This document shows, piece after piece, positions 8,436 through 16,510 of a stretch of DNA of 64,000 bases; the first letter of the stretch is position 1; each line of letters opens with the position of its first letter. The notes beneath the pieces were generated by a model. The model did no database searches. It saw nothing but the letters and a program-made list of their open reading frames with translations, and had not been told where the DNA came from. This DNA is from Inquilinus sp042743185 (GTDB lineage: Bacteria > Pseudomonadota > Alphaproteobacteria > DSM-16000 > Inquilinaceae): assembly GCF_042743185.1 (NCBI RefSeq), contig NZ_JBHYMS010000025.1:1-64000 (forward strand). Reading direction: 5' to 3'. The position numbers and the translations under genes are program-made.

Positions 8436-9182
8436 TCAGGCGACCTGCCGCGCCGGTGCCTTGCGCAGCCGCGCCCGCAGATGCGGGCAGGTGCCGCATT
8501 CGGCGATCTCCGGCAGGCGATAGCGCAGGCAGCACAGCCGGCGCCAGCGCTTGGCCTCGCCGTCCTCCTCGATCGTCTGGATCGGGTCGAACAGCGGGTT
8601 CGGCGTGCCGTCCGGCCGCTCGCGGCTGGACAGCAGCCGGCCGGCCTCCGCCGCCAGGCTGCCGTCCGCCAGCGGATGGGCCGCGATCTCGCCCAGGATC
8701 CAGTCCAGATAGACCGCGGCGTTGTTCCAGTAGAGGCGGGGCGCCACCCGCGTGTGCCGGGCCCAGGCGGTGATGAAGGGTTCGATATGGCCGTCGATCA
8801 GCCGGTCGAAGCGGCGGAAGGCGTCCGGCTCGTCCTCCGGCTCGCCGTCATGCGCCATGCGGAAGGCGATCGGGTGACCCTCCGGCGCGCGGATCACCGC
8901 GATCTCGGACAGGCTGATCGGAAAGCGGCGGCCCAGCAGCAGGCTCGCCGCCGTCACCGGCGGCAGCAGCCGGGCGAAATACCATTGCGACCAGAAGGAC
9001 GCGACGGCGCGCCGGTCCGCCCCGGGATACTGGCCGGCATAGTCGTCCAACACCCGGTCGATCGCCGCCGGGTCGAGCAGGCTCGGGCCGGGCAGGGCGG
9101 GGCGGTCGTCGTCCGGCAGCACCACGGCGTCACCGCAATGGGCCAGGTCGCCGGTGAAGATCGGCCGCAGGATCTCGATCAT
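8436..9182 (-). CDS. fhuF: Siderophore ferric-iron reductase FhuF
   Basis: A 248-residue [2Fe-2S] protein that releases iron from hydroxamate siderophores by reduction in the cytoplasm. The diagnostic C-terminal cluster motif is present: Cys-Cys, ten residues, Cys, two residues, Cys (RLCCLRYRLPEIAECGTCPHL). The N-terminal region carries the aerobactin/FhuF-type RLLPPVTAASLLLGRR segment. A Fur-box-like sequence lies 12-30 bp upstream of the start codon, fitting iron-starvation control. No siderophore synthesis or TonB receptor genes are in the window, so it stands alone here. It converges with the FAD oxidoreductase gene, leaving 27 bp between stops. Confidence 0.9.
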   Translation of the reverse strand: MIEILRPIFTGDLAHCGDAVVLPDDDRPALPGPSLLDPAAIDRVLDDYAGQYPGADRRAVASFWSQWYFARLLPPVTAASLLLGRRFPISLSEIAVIRAPEGHPIAFRMAHDGEPEDEPDAFRRFDRLIDGHIEPFITAWARHTRVAPRLYWNNAAVYLDWILGEIAAHPLADGSLAAEAGRLLSSRERPDGTPNPLFDPIQTIEEDGEAKRWRRLCCLRYRLPEIAECGTCPHLRARLRKAPARQVA

Positions 9183-9193
9183 CTCGACGGGTC

Positions 9194-9212
9194 GGGAATG
9201 CGTGTCATTCTC
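9194..9212 (-). promoter_or_regulatory. Fur box candidate upstream of fhuF
   Basis: On the minus strand this reads GAGAATGACACGCATTCCC, matching 13 of 19 positions of the classical Escherichia coli Fur box. Its near edge is 12 bp upstream of the fhuF start (9182). The match count was made by eye against the consensus I know. Rhodospirillales may use a somewhat different consensus. Confidence 0.6.
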
Positions 9213-9261
9213 AATTGGCTATCGCAAACCGACGGCGGCTGCAATCGTGGCGAAGAATGTG

Positions 9262-9546
9262 TCAGCGACGCCGCAGGTCGCGCCCGTCCAGCGTCACATT
9301 GGCGTCGGGGTCGAGGCGCCGCTCCTCGATCCGCAGCTCCGCCGCGCGCTCGATCCCGGCGCGGTGGTGATGGTAGATCTCGACCGCCTCGGCCGGCGTC
9401 GGCCGATGGCCGAGCAGGGTGCGCAGCGCCGCCGCCGGCAGGAACACCCGGCCGGCATAGTCGCCGACCTCGACGCCGAACTCGACCGCCTGGCGCGTCT
9501 CGTTCCAATCGGCGTCGTCGGGGAAGGTGAAGATCGGGCGGGCCAT
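9262..9546 (-). CDS. DUF1488 family protein
   Basis: A 94-residue soluble protein that resembles the DUF1488 family: an N-terminal FTFPDDADWNETRQAVEFGVEVGDY followed by VFLPAAALRTLLGH and a helical half (PAEAVEIYHHHRAGIERAAEL). The family has no firmly established function. It is transcribed toward fhuF, with 79 bp between them that hold the Fur box. Start at 9546 (ATG); no signal peptide. The family assignment is from memory of the pattern and is moderately sure. Confidence 0.65.
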   Translation of the reverse strand: MARPIFTFPDDADWNETRQAVEFGVEVGDYAGRVFLPAAALRTLLGHRPTPAEAVEIYHHHRAGIERAAELRIEERRLDPDANVTLDGRDLRRR

Positions 9547-9637
9547 GGCGCCTTCTACCAGCCCGCGGCGCGGCGCGGCAACGTCAGGCGCTGGTGCACT
9601 CGTTCCGTACGGGCGCTGAGAGATGGGGGCTCGCTGA

Positions 9638-10504
9638 CTACCTGGCGGTCAGGAATTTGACGACGTCGCCGTCGAACTCCTTCGGGTTCTGCAGCATGCC
9701 GAAATGGCTGACATTCGGCAGGATGTGCAGCTCCGCCCCGGGGATGGTGCGGGCCAGGTACTCGGTGTGCTCGCGCCTGATGCCCTCGTCATGCTCGCCG
9801 TCGGCGATCGCGGTGCGCACCTTGATGCCGCGCAGCTGGTCGGCGGTGAAGTCGGGCTGGGTCGCCCACATCTGCGAGATCTGCTGCAGGAAGCTGTCGT
9901 ACTGGTCCGGCGTCTTGGACAGTTTCTTGTATTCCGCGCCGGCGCGCTCGATGAAGGCGGCGAAGGTCGGGTTCTTGTCGAAATCCGGCTTCAGCCCGCT
10001 GAGGTCGGAGTTCGCGCCATAGGCGTAGAGCCGGTTCAGCCGCTCCGGATGATGGATGGCGATGTCGAGGCCGATGATGCCGCCGTCGCTCCAGCCGACC
10101 AGGTCGGCCTTCGGGATCTTCAGGCGGTCCAGCAGCGCCAGCACGTCGGACGACATCAGGTCGTAGCTGTAGGGCCGGGCCGAGCGGGTGCTGCGGCCAT
10201 GGCCGCGGCTGTCGGCCACGATCACCTGAAAGCCCTGCGCGGTGAGCGCCGGCACCAGGCTGCCCCAGTAGTCGGAGTTGGACAGGCCGCCATGCAGCAG
10301 GATCACCGGCCGGCCCCGGCCGAACACGGCGTAGTACATCTGGATGTCGTTGACCGGCGCCGCGCCGCTCTCGGCCGGCTTGGGCATCGGCGGCGGCTCC
10401 GGCAGGGTCTGCCAGACCTCGGCGGCCTGCGTCGTCAGCGCCGCAAGGCCGATGCCGATCGCGGCGGCGGCGCCCAGCAGGGTTCTTCCCAGACCGTGAA
10501 ACAT
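9638..10504 (-). CDS. Secreted alpha/beta hydrolase
   Basis: A 288-residue alpha/beta hydrolase with an N-terminal signal peptide (MFHGLGRTLLGAAAAIGIGL, cleavage near TQAAE), so probably periplasmic. The oxyanion-hole motif is VILLHGG. The nucleophile elbow is GWSDGG (G-x-S-x-G). The acid is probably the Asp in ADGEHDEG and the base the His in NVSHFGM. A start at 10504 is chosen because GGGAGC precedes it and the signal peptide then begins at once. The substrate is unknown; the fold covers esterases, lactonases and haloperoxidase-like enzymes. The TetR gene at 10560-11156 reads the same way and lies just upstream. Confidence 0.85.
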   Translation of the reverse strand: MFHGLGRTLLGAAAAIGIGLAALTTQAAEVWQTLPEPPPMPKPAESGAAPVNDIQMYYAVFGRGRPVILLHGGLSNSDYWGSLVPALTAQGFQVIVADSRGHGRSTRSARPYSYDLMSSDVLALLDRLKIPKADLVGWSDGGIIGLDIAIHHPERLNRLYAYGANSDLSGLKPDFDKNPTFAAFIERAGAEYKKLSKTPDQYDSFLQQISQMWATQPDFTADQLRGIKVRTAIADGEHDEGIRREHTEYLARTIPGAELHILPNVSHFGMLQNPKEFDGDVVKFLTAR

Positions 10505-10559
10505 GATGGTGCTCCCGGTGACGTGAATTGGGATCGAATCACAAGGAGCCACGATCATA

Positions 10560-11156
10560 TCACCCGGACGATCGCTCCGCCCGATGCGGTACGAGGCGGC
10601 GGACGGCATCGATCCCGCCGTCGAGGAAACGGTCCGACAACGCCTTGTCGGCGGCACCACGCGCGAGGATCAGGGCGCCGACCATGGCGGCCACCGCCTG
10701 CGGCGCCGTCGCCGGGTCGCCGCCATCGGCCTTCAGCGCCTCCTCGGCCAGTTCCACGAGCCCGTGCAGGCCGCGGGTGAACTCGGTCCGGGTCTCGGCC
10801 GGGTGGCGTGCGATCTCCGGCCCGATCGCGGCGGCGACGCAGCCCTGGCCCGGGTGGTCGCGATGGGCCGGCGACAGATAGGTCTCGGCCATCGCCGCCA
10901 GCCGCCCGCCGGGCGGGCGGGCCTCGACAAGCTGGCGCATCCGGCCTCGGCTCTCGCCGAACCCCTCGGCGCAGGCGGCGGCCACCAGCGCCTCCTTGGA
11001 CGGGAAATGGGCGTAGAAGCCGCCATGGGTCAGCCCGGCATCGGCCATCAGCGCGGCGACGCCCACCGCCTCCACCCCGTCCTCGCGGAAACGCCTGGCG
11101 GCGGTGCGGATGATCCGCTCCCGCGTCTCCTGCTTGTGGTCCTTGCTGTAGCGCAT
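10560..11156 (-). CDS. TetR-family transcriptional regulator
   Basis: A 198-residue repressor. The N-terminal TetR helix-turn-helix is clear (KQETRERIIRTAARRFREDG, then VAALMADAGLTHGGFYAHFPSKEAL) at residues 8-56, followed by a variable helical ligand domain (GPEIARHPAETRTEFTRGL) of the YcdC/DUF1956-like type. It is divergent from the thiolase gene at 11247, and the 90-bp gap contains an inverted repeat over a perfect -10 box, so it probably represses the thiolase and itself. It may also control the secreted hydrolase 55 bp downstream on the same strand. Confidence 0.9.
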   Translation of the reverse strand: MRYSKDHKQETRERIIRTAARRFREDGVEAVGVAALMADAGLTHGGFYAHFPSKEALVAAACAEGFGESRGRMRQLVEARPPGGRLAAMAETYLSPAHRDHPGQGCVAAAIGPEIARHPAETRTEFTRGLHGLVELAEEALKADGGDPATAPQAVAAMVGALILARGAADKALSDRFLDGGIDAVRRLVPHRAERSSG

Positions 11157-11196
11157 GCCGGCCTCCGGTCTCCTCGCCTGGACATTGTCTTTTTAG

Positions 11197-11224
11197 ATGA
11201 CGCTTATAATATTGTGTTCGTCAT
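11197..11224. promoter_or_regulatory. Thiolase promoter with TetR operator candidate
   Basis: A perfect -10 hexamer TATAAT sits at 11205-11210 on the plus strand. It is enclosed by an inverted repeat ATGACG (11197-11202) and CGTCAT (11219-11224) separated by 16 bp. No convincing -35 is visible. A TetR dimer bound here would cover the promoter. The site lies between the TetR start (11156) and the thiolase start (11247). Confidence 0.5.
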
Positions 11225-11246
11225 ATCACCATCCAAGGGTCCTCCC

Positions 11247-12434
11247 ATGTCCGCCGAAGATCCCGTCGTGATCGTCGGGTCCGCCCGCACGCCGCTCGGC
11301 CGCTTCCGCGGCGCGCTGGCGCCGCTGGCCGCGCCGCAGCTCGGCGCCGCGGCGATCGCCGCCGCCCTGGCCAGGGCCGGCGTCGCGCCGGCGCAGGTCG
11401 ACGAGGCGCTGGTCGGCTGCGTGCTGCCGGCCGGGCAGGGGCAGGCCCCGGCGGGCCAGGCGACCAGAGGGGCGGGCCTGCCCGACGCGGTCGGGGCCAC
11501 CACCGTGAACAAGGTCTGCGGCTCCGGCATGAAGGCGGCGATGCTCGGCCGCGACCTGATCGCCGCGGGTTCCGCCGACATCGTCGTCGCCGGCGGCATG
11601 GAGAGCATGTCGAACGCGCCCTGGCTGCTGCCGGGCGTGCGCGACGGGCTGCGCTTCGGCCATGGCCGGATCTTCGACCATGCGGCGCTGGACGGGCTCG
11701 AGGACGCCTATGACAAGGGCCGGGCGATGGGCGATTTCGGCGAGGCCACGGCCGCCCGCTACGGCTTCGGCCGGGCGGATCAGGACGCTTATGCCGCGGT
11801 GTCGCTGCAGCGGGCCCAGGCGGCGATCGCCGCCGGCGCCTTCGTGGCCGAGATCGCGCCGGTCTCGGTCCCGGGCAAGGGCGGCCCGGCCGAGGTCGCG
11901 GTCGACGAGAATCCGCGGTCGCTCTCGGCCGACAAAATCTCCAGCCTGAAGCCGGCCTTCCGTCCGGACGGCACCATCACCGCCGCCAGCTCCAGCGCCA
12001 ATGCCGACGGCGCCGCGGCGCTGGTCCTGGCCCGGCGCTCGGCCGCCCATCGGCTGGGGCTGCCGGTGCTGGCGGCGATCCGCGGCCATGCCACACAGTC
12101 CCAGGCGCCGGAATGGTTCACCACGGCGCCGATCGGCGCGATCCGGACGCTGCTCGACCGGATCGGCTGGCGGGCCGGCGAGGTCGATCTGTTCGAGATC
12201 AACGAGGCCTTCGCCTGCGTGGTGATGGCGGCGATGCGCGACCTCGACCTGCCGCACGACAAGGTCAACATCCATGGCGGCGCCTGCGCCCTCGGCCACC
12301 CGATCGGCGCCACCGGCGCCCGGCTGATCGTCACCCTGCTGGCGGCGATGCAGCGCCACGGCCTGCGCCGCGGCATCGCCGCGCTGTGCATCGGCGGCGG
12401 CGAGGCGACGGCGATCGCGATCGAGCGGGCCTAG
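11247..12434 (+). CDS. Acetyl-CoA C-acyltransferase (thiolase)
   Basis: A 395-residue thiolase-family enzyme that condenses or cleaves acyl-CoA thioesters. The three catalytic residues are in place: nucleophile Cys91 (VCGSGMK), His351 (ALGHPIGATG) and Cys381 (CIGGGEA). The NEAFA motif is also present (INEAFACVV). The length matches PhaA/AtoB-type biosynthetic thiolases, but a degradative 3-ketoacyl-CoA role is equally possible without neighbours of a defined pathway. The start at 11247 is the first ATG after the promoter. The stop codon overlaps the stop of the convergent acetyltransferase gene in a shared CTAG. Confidence 0.92.
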   Translation: MSAEDPVVIVGSARTPLGRFRGALAPLAAPQLGAAAIAAALARAGVAPAQVDEALVGCVLPAGQGQAPAGQATRGAGLPDAVGATTVNKVCGSGMKAAMLGRDLIAAGSADIVVAGGMESMSNAPWLLPGVRDGLRFGHGRIFDHAALDGLEDAYDKGRAMGDFGEATAARYGFGRADQDAYAAVSLQRAQAAIAAGAFVAEIAPVSVPGKGGPAEVAVDENPRSLSADKISSLKPAFRPDGTITAASSSANADGAAALVLARRSAAHRLGLPVLAAIRGHATQSQAPEWFTTAPIGAIRTLLDRIGWRAGEVDLFEINEAFACVVMAAMRDLDLPHDKVNIHGGACALGHPIGATGARLIVTLLAAMQRHGLRRGIAALCIGGGEATAIAIERA

Positions 12435-12922
12435 CCGGCGTAGCGGATGTAACGACTCGCGCCGGCGGGACCGAGACGGCGCAGGCCGATCTTCTCGGCC
12501 ACCCGGATCGAGCCGGCGTTGTCCTGGTCGATATCGGCGATGGCCGTGACCCCCAGCGTCTCGCGCGCATGGACCAGGACCGGCGCCGCGGCCTCGGTGG
12601 CATAGCCGTGGCCCCAGGCCGCGCGCACCAGCCGCCACCCGATCTCGATCTCCGGTCCCACGGCGTCGGCGGGGATCAGCAGGATCCAGCCGAGGAAGCG
12701 GCCCTCGGGCGCCTTCGTCCGCACGGTCCAATAGCCCATGCCGTCCGGATAGGCCCGGGTGATCCGGTCTTCGACGAAGCGGCGATGCGCTTCGGGATCG
12801 CTCCAGGGCCCGTCGATATGGCGCACGACCTCCGGATCGCGGTCCATGGCCAGGCAGTCCGCGAGGTCCGCCATGGTCCGCGGCCGCAGGGTCAGGCGCG
12901 GGGTCTCGAAGGTCGGCAGCAC
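12431..12922 (-). CDS. GNAT-family N-acetyltransferase (RimJ/RimL type)
   Basis: A 163-residue acetyltransferase. It opens with the RimJ-like strand TFETPRLTLRPRTMADLADC and carries the acetyl-CoA-binding segment (EIGWRLVRAAWGHGYATEAA) and the late motif DNAGSIRVAEKIGLRRLG. No ATG fits the domain start, so a GTG at 12922 is proposed, five bases after the stop of the upstream proline-rich gene, suggesting translational coupling. The substrate (protein N-terminus, amino group of a metabolite or antibiotic) cannot be told. Converges on and overlaps the thiolase stop. Confidence 0.82.
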   Translation of the reverse strand: MLPTFETPRLTLRPRTMADLADCLAMDRDPEVVRHIDGPWSDPEAHRRFVEDRITRAYPDGMGYWTVRTKAPEGRFLGWILLIPADAVGPEIEIGWRLVRAAWGHGYATEAAAPVLVHARETLGVTAIADIDQDNAGSIRVAEKIGLRRLGPAGASRYIRYAG

Positions 12923-12927
12923 CGTTT

Positions 12928-13770
12928 CTACCGCGGCAGCGGCTTGGTCTGGCCCGGCGCGATGCCGCCCAGCTGGGTCAGCAGCGCCGGGTAGCTCGGA
13001 TCGGTCGGCAGCACGACGCGCTGCGACGTCCCGGCCCGCGCCGCGCTGGTCGGACCGAAGCTCAGCACGATCGCGGCATCCGGGCGCATCGTTGCGGTGT
13101 CGCCGCCCTGGGCCGACCGCACCGGCGGCGGCATGGGGCTCGCGAAGGTGGAAGCCGGCGCCGGCGTGAAGGCGGTGCTCGGTGGAACCGTGCCCGTGAC
13201 CACCGGCGGCCCACCCTGGATCACCAGCGGGCGGGACGGCGCCACCGGGTTCGCCGGCAGCGGCAGCATCGGCTGCGGCACCGGCCGCGGCGCTGTGAAC
13301 GGGGATGCAGCCCGGGGCGCGGCCGGCGCGGTCGGGGCGATCAGCACCTGCTGCGGCGGCTGGGGCTGAGGCTGTCGTTGCGGCGGTGGCTGGAACGGTG
13401 GCGGGGCCAGGCGTCGCGTCACCGGGGCGGCCGGCAGCGCCACCGGGGTCGCGAGCGGCCGCAGCGCATCGGGCCCGACGGGCTGGAGGGCGCCCGGGCT
13501 GCCGGCCAGCCGGGCGTCGAAATAGGACGCCCTGGCGGCGGCGCAGGGGATGAGCAGGTTGACCGGCGTGCCGATCGCCAGCCGGCCGGCGCTGTCGGGA
13601 TAGGTTCCGATCACGCCGGTGCTGACCTGGCACGATCCGCGGCCCAGATCGGTGGTGGCGTTGACCTGGAGCTGGACATGATAGGCGGGCGCCTGGGCCA
13701 CCGCCGGCGATACGGGCGGCAGCGCGGACGCGGCGGCCGGAAGAAGGACCAGGAGAAACGCACGTCTCAT
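12928..13770 (-). CDS. Secreted proline-rich protein of unknown function
   Basis: A 280-residue protein that I do not recognise. It begins with a signal peptide (MRRAFLLVLLPAAASALP, cleavage near AVAQA), followed by a globular segment with two cysteines (GRGSCQVSTGVIG and LLIPCAAARAS), possibly one disulfide. The middle (about residues 105-220) is very rich in proline, glutamine and alanine (PPPQRQPQPQPP), like periplasm-spanning linkers. The C-terminal 50 residues are less biased (AAIVLSFGPTSAARAGTSQR, then PTDPSYPALLTQLGG). The N-terminal ATG at 13770 is the one that starts the signal peptide. It may couple translationally to the acetyltransferase gene 5 bp downstream. Confidence 0.7.
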   Translation of the reverse strand: MRRAFLLVLLPAAASALPPVSPAVAQAPAYHVQLQVNATTDLGRGSCQVSTGVIGTYPDSAGRLAIGTPVNLLIPCAAARASYFDARLAGSPGALQPVGPDALRPLATPVALPAAPVTRRLAPPPFQPPPQRQPQPQPPQQVLIAPTAPAAPRAASPFTAPRPVPQPMLPLPANPVAPSRPLVIQGGPPVVTGTVPPSTAFTPAPASTFASPMPPPVRSAQGGDTATMRPDAAIVLSFGPTSAARAGTSQRVVLPTDPSYPALLTQLGGIAPGQTKPLPR

Positions 13771-13916
13771 CGTCGCATATCCTTCGAAGCCCGGCTGTCC
13801 CGATGCCGTGGCCATGGGCACGCGGCTGCGCGGCCGGCCGGGGCGTCACCGGTCGAAATCCGTCAGGCGGAAATTATGCCCTGTCCTGCGAGGCGGAGGA
13901 AGCGGAGCGGACCGTG

Positions 13917-14516
13917 TCAGCCGGCGCCGCGCTGCCGATAGGCCCAGACCGAGGCCGGCGGGATGTTGGCCGCGACGAAGCCGACTCGGCGGCCGGCCAG
14001 CTCCAGCTTGTCGCGCGGCAGCGGCGAGGAGAGGGCGTAGGTGTAGAGCACCACCTGCCGTCCCTTCGGCATCACCGAATAGGCCGAATCGAGAATCGCC
14101 TTCTGCTCCTCCAGCGTCAGCAGCAGCATTGGGATGCCGCACACCGTGGTGCCGACCTTGCCGACCACCTCGGGCGGCAGGATCTCGGCCAGGCGGCGGG
14201 CGTCGCCCTCGATCACATGAATGCCCGGAAAGATGTCGCGCAGGTGCTGCGCCATCTCCGGGTTGATCTCGAGCACGTAGAGGCGATCGGCCGGGACGCC
14301 GCGCTCCAGGATGCCGCGGGTGATGGCCCCGGTGCCGCCGCCCAGCTCGATCACGTACTCGTCGGGCGCGCGCACGACCTCCTGGGTCAGCCGGCGCTTC
14401 AGGGCGGGCGAGGACGGCGCCACCGATCCCACCTCGCGGGGGTTGGCGAGCCAGCGGCGGAAGAACAGCCAGGGATTCATGTCCGGCCGGTCTTGGCCGG
14501 CTTTGTGGTCGGTCAT
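13917..14516 (-). CDS. Class I SAM-dependent methyltransferase, PmtA-like (phospholipid N-methyltransferase family)
   Basis: A 199-residue methyltransferase. SAM-binding motif I is VIELGGGTGAIT (residues 55-66), followed by an acidic ribose-binding strand LYVLEIN and HVIEGDARRL. The N-terminal FFRRWLANPREVGSVAPSSPAL is the pattern seen in short PmtA/rRNA-dimethylase-like proteins of Alphaproteobacteria, which methylate phosphatidylethanolamine toward phosphatidylcholine. The same fold includes close relatives of untested function, so the lipid substrate is inference. It stands alone: 146 bp before the proline-rich gene and divergent from the MFS gene. Confidence 0.75.
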   Translation of the reverse strand: MTDHKAGQDRPDMNPWLFFRRWLANPREVGSVAPSSPALKRRLTQEVVRAPDEYVIELGGGTGAITRGILERGVPADRLYVLEINPEMAQHLRDIFPGIHVIEGDARRLAEILPPEVVGKVGTTVCGIPMLLLTLEEQKAILDSAYSVMPKGRQVVLYTYALSSPLPRDKLELAGRRVGFVAANIPPASVWAYRQRGAG

Positions 14517-14761
14517 CGAGCAACGGGTCCTTGCGACGTCGAACGGATGGAGGCGTCCGGTCCTCCGGGCGACGAACGCTTGATGCTCCGATCCGTTTCC
14601 GATCGCAAGATCATCGCGGATCGCCGGTGCTCCCCGGCGGGCGCGGTGCAGCCATGCCGGCGGCGGGGGGCGAGGGGGCGGCTTGCTGTTGACGGTGCGG
14701 TCGGGCGCGACACAAAAGGAACCCGGTTCTGCGCCCAGTGCAACAATCGGTACGGCTCTTC

Positions 14762-16084
14762 ATGACAGAGACAACATTCGGGAGGACGGCCGCGCCGGCC
14801 GCCGCCAACTCCACCGGCCGGATCGTGATGGCGAGCCTGGTGGGCACCGCCATCGAGTTTTACGACTTCTACATCTACGGCACAGCCGCGGCCCTCGTGT
14901 TCGGCCCGGTGTTCTTCCCGCAGGAATCGGATGCGGCGCAGCTACTCCTCTCCTTCGCCACCTTCGCCATCGCCTTCGTCGCCCGGCCGGTCGGCTCGGC
15001 CCTGCTGGGCCATTTCGGCGACCGGGTCGGCCGCAAGGCGACGCTGGTGGCCTCGCTGCTGCTGATGGGCGTCTCGACCACGCTGATCGGCGTCCTGCCC
15101 GGCTATGCCGCCATCGGCTGGCTGGCGCCGGCGCTGCTGTGCCTGATGCGCTTCGGCCAGGGGCTGGGCCTCGGCGGCGAATGGGGCGGGGCGGCGCTGC
15201 TGGCGGTGGAGAACGCCCCGGCCGGCAAGCGCGGCTGGTTCGGCATGTTCCCGCAGCTCGGCGCCCCGATCGGCTTCCTCGCCGCCAACGGCCTGTTCCT
15301 GCTGCTGGCGCTGGGGCTGGACGACGACCAGTTCCGGGCCTGGGGCTGGCGCGTGCCGTTCCTGCTCAGCGCCGTGCTGGTGGCGGTCGGCCTCTATGTC
15401 CGGCTGAAGCTGGTCGAGACGCCGGTGTTCCGCAAGGCGATGGAGCGGCAGGAGCGGGTGCGCGTGCCGATCGGCGAGGTGCTGACGCGCTACACCCGGA
15501 TCACCATCCTCGGCACGCTGGCGATGGTGTCCTGCTATGCCCTGTTCTACATCACCACGGTGTTCTCGCTCGGCTATGGCACCAAGGCGCTCGGCTATTC
15601 CCGTCAGGCCTTCCTCGGGCTGGAATGCTTCGCCATCGTCTTTCTCGGCCTCGGCATCCCGCTCTCCTCCTGGCTCAGCGACCGGCTCGGGCGGCGCCCG
15701 GTGCTGATCGTCGGCGGCATACTTACGGCGCTGTTCGGCTTCGCCCTGGCTCCGCTGCTGGGCAGCGGTTCGGTGCTGCTGGTCACCCTGTTCCTGTGCC
15801 TCGGCCTGTTCCTGATGGGGCTGATCTTCGGCCCGATGGGCGCCTTCCTGCCGGAGCTGTTCCCGACCCGGGTGCGCTACACCGGGGCGTCGCTGACCTA
15901 CAACCTGGCCGGCATCCTCGGCGCGTCACTGGCGCCCTACATCGCCCAGACGCTGGTGGAGCAGGGCGGGCTCGGCTGGGTCGGCGGCTACATCACCATC
16001 GCCGCCGTGATCAGCCTGCTCGCCGTCTGGCTGATCCGCGAGACTCACGACCAGGACCTGAGCCGCGTCGGCGGCGACCGTTGA
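14762..16084 (+). CDS. MFS transporter, metabolite:H+ symporter (MHS) family
   Basis: An integral membrane transporter of 440 residues with about 12 membrane segments. MHS-family signatures are clear: ASLVGTAIEFYDFYIYG in the first segment, FGDRVGRKATLV in loop 2-3, and LGLGGEWGGAALLAVENAP in segment 5, as in ShiA, KgtP and ProP. Such symporters import organic acids or betaines (shikimate, oxoglutarate, proline betaine). An upstream GTG at 14738 would add eight residues; the ATG at 14762 is preferred because it fits family length, though its ribosome site is weak. No adjacent catabolic gene indicates the substrate. Confidence 0.9.
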   Translation: MTETTFGRTAAPAAANSTGRIVMASLVGTAIEFYDFYIYGTAAALVFGPVFFPQESDAAQLLLSFATFAIAFVARPVGSALLGHFGDRVGRKATLVASLLLMGVSTTLIGVLPGYAAIGWLAPALLCLMRFGQGLGLGGEWGGAALLAVENAPAGKRGWFGMFPQLGAPIGFLAANGLFLLLALGLDDDQFRAWGWRVPFLLSAVLVAVGLYVRLKLVETPVFRKAMERQERVRVPIGEVLTRYTRITILGTLAMVSCYALFYITTVFSLGYGTKALGYSRQAFLGLECFAIVFLGLGIPLSSWLSDRLGRRPVLIVGGILTALFGFALAPLLGSGSVLLVTLFLCLGLFLMGLIFGPMGAFLPELFPTRVRYTGASLTYNLAGILGASLAPYIAQTLVEQGGLGWVGGYITIAAVISLLAVWLIRETHDQDLSRVGGDR

Positions 16085-16094
16085 GAGCGAAGTG

Positions 16095-16118
16095 CTGACG
16101 GGCCCGCGGGCCCGTCAG
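16095..16118. terminator. 24-bp perfect palindrome between convergent genes
   Basis: CTGACGGGCCCG (16095-16106) is followed directly by its reverse complement CGGGCCCGTCAG (16107-16118). The sequence ends inside the stop codon region of hisI (stop 16115-16117) and begins 11 bp after the MFS stop. The perfect symmetry would form a hairpin on both transcripts, so a bidirectional terminator or transcript end-stabiliser is likely. No T-run follows on either strand. Confidence 0.55.
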
Positions 16119-16510
16119 TGGCTGTGCCCGTACAGCGTCTTCGGGTCCTGCAGCACCGGCAGGTCGGTGTGCCAGGCGCCGTCGCGCGCGACCCGGAAGA
16201 AGCAGCTGCGCCGGCCGGTGTGGCAGGCGACCCCGGTCTGGTCGACCCGCACCAGCACCGCGTCGCCGTCGCAGTCCAGCCGCAACTCGACCAGGCGCTG
16301 GACCTGGCCGGAGGTGTCGCCCTTGCGCCATAGCGCCTGGCGCGATCGCGACCAATAGCAGACCCGGCCGGTGGCCAGCGTCTCCGCCAGCGCCTCGCGG
16401 TTCATCCAGGCCAGCATCAGCACCTCGCCGCTGTCGTGCTGCTGGGCGATGGCGGGGACCAGGCCGTCGGCGTCGAACCGGACCTCGTCGAGAAGCCTTT
16501 CCGCGTTCAT
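16115..16510 (-). CDS. hisI: Phosphoribosyl-AMP cyclohydrolase
   Basis: A 131-residue cytoplasmic enzyme opening the adenine ring of phosphoribosyl-AMP in the third step of histidine biosynthesis. The family blocks are intact: MLAWMNREAL, CYWSRSRQALWRKGDTSGQ, the Mg-binding Asp triad LDCDGDA, and the Zn-binding CHTGRRSCF. It is the single-domain form without HisE. Its start codon overlaps the stop of metC by four bases (ATGA at 16507-16510), so the two genes are co-transcribed and coupled. In this group hisI is commonly detached from the main his operon. Confidence 0.96.
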   Translation of the reverse strand: MNAERLLDEVRFDADGLVPAIAQQHDSGEVLMLAWMNREALAETLATGRVCYWSRSRQALWRKGDTSGQVQRLVELRLDCDGDAVLVRVDQTGVACHTGRRSCFFRVARDGAWHTDLPVLQDPKTLYGHSH

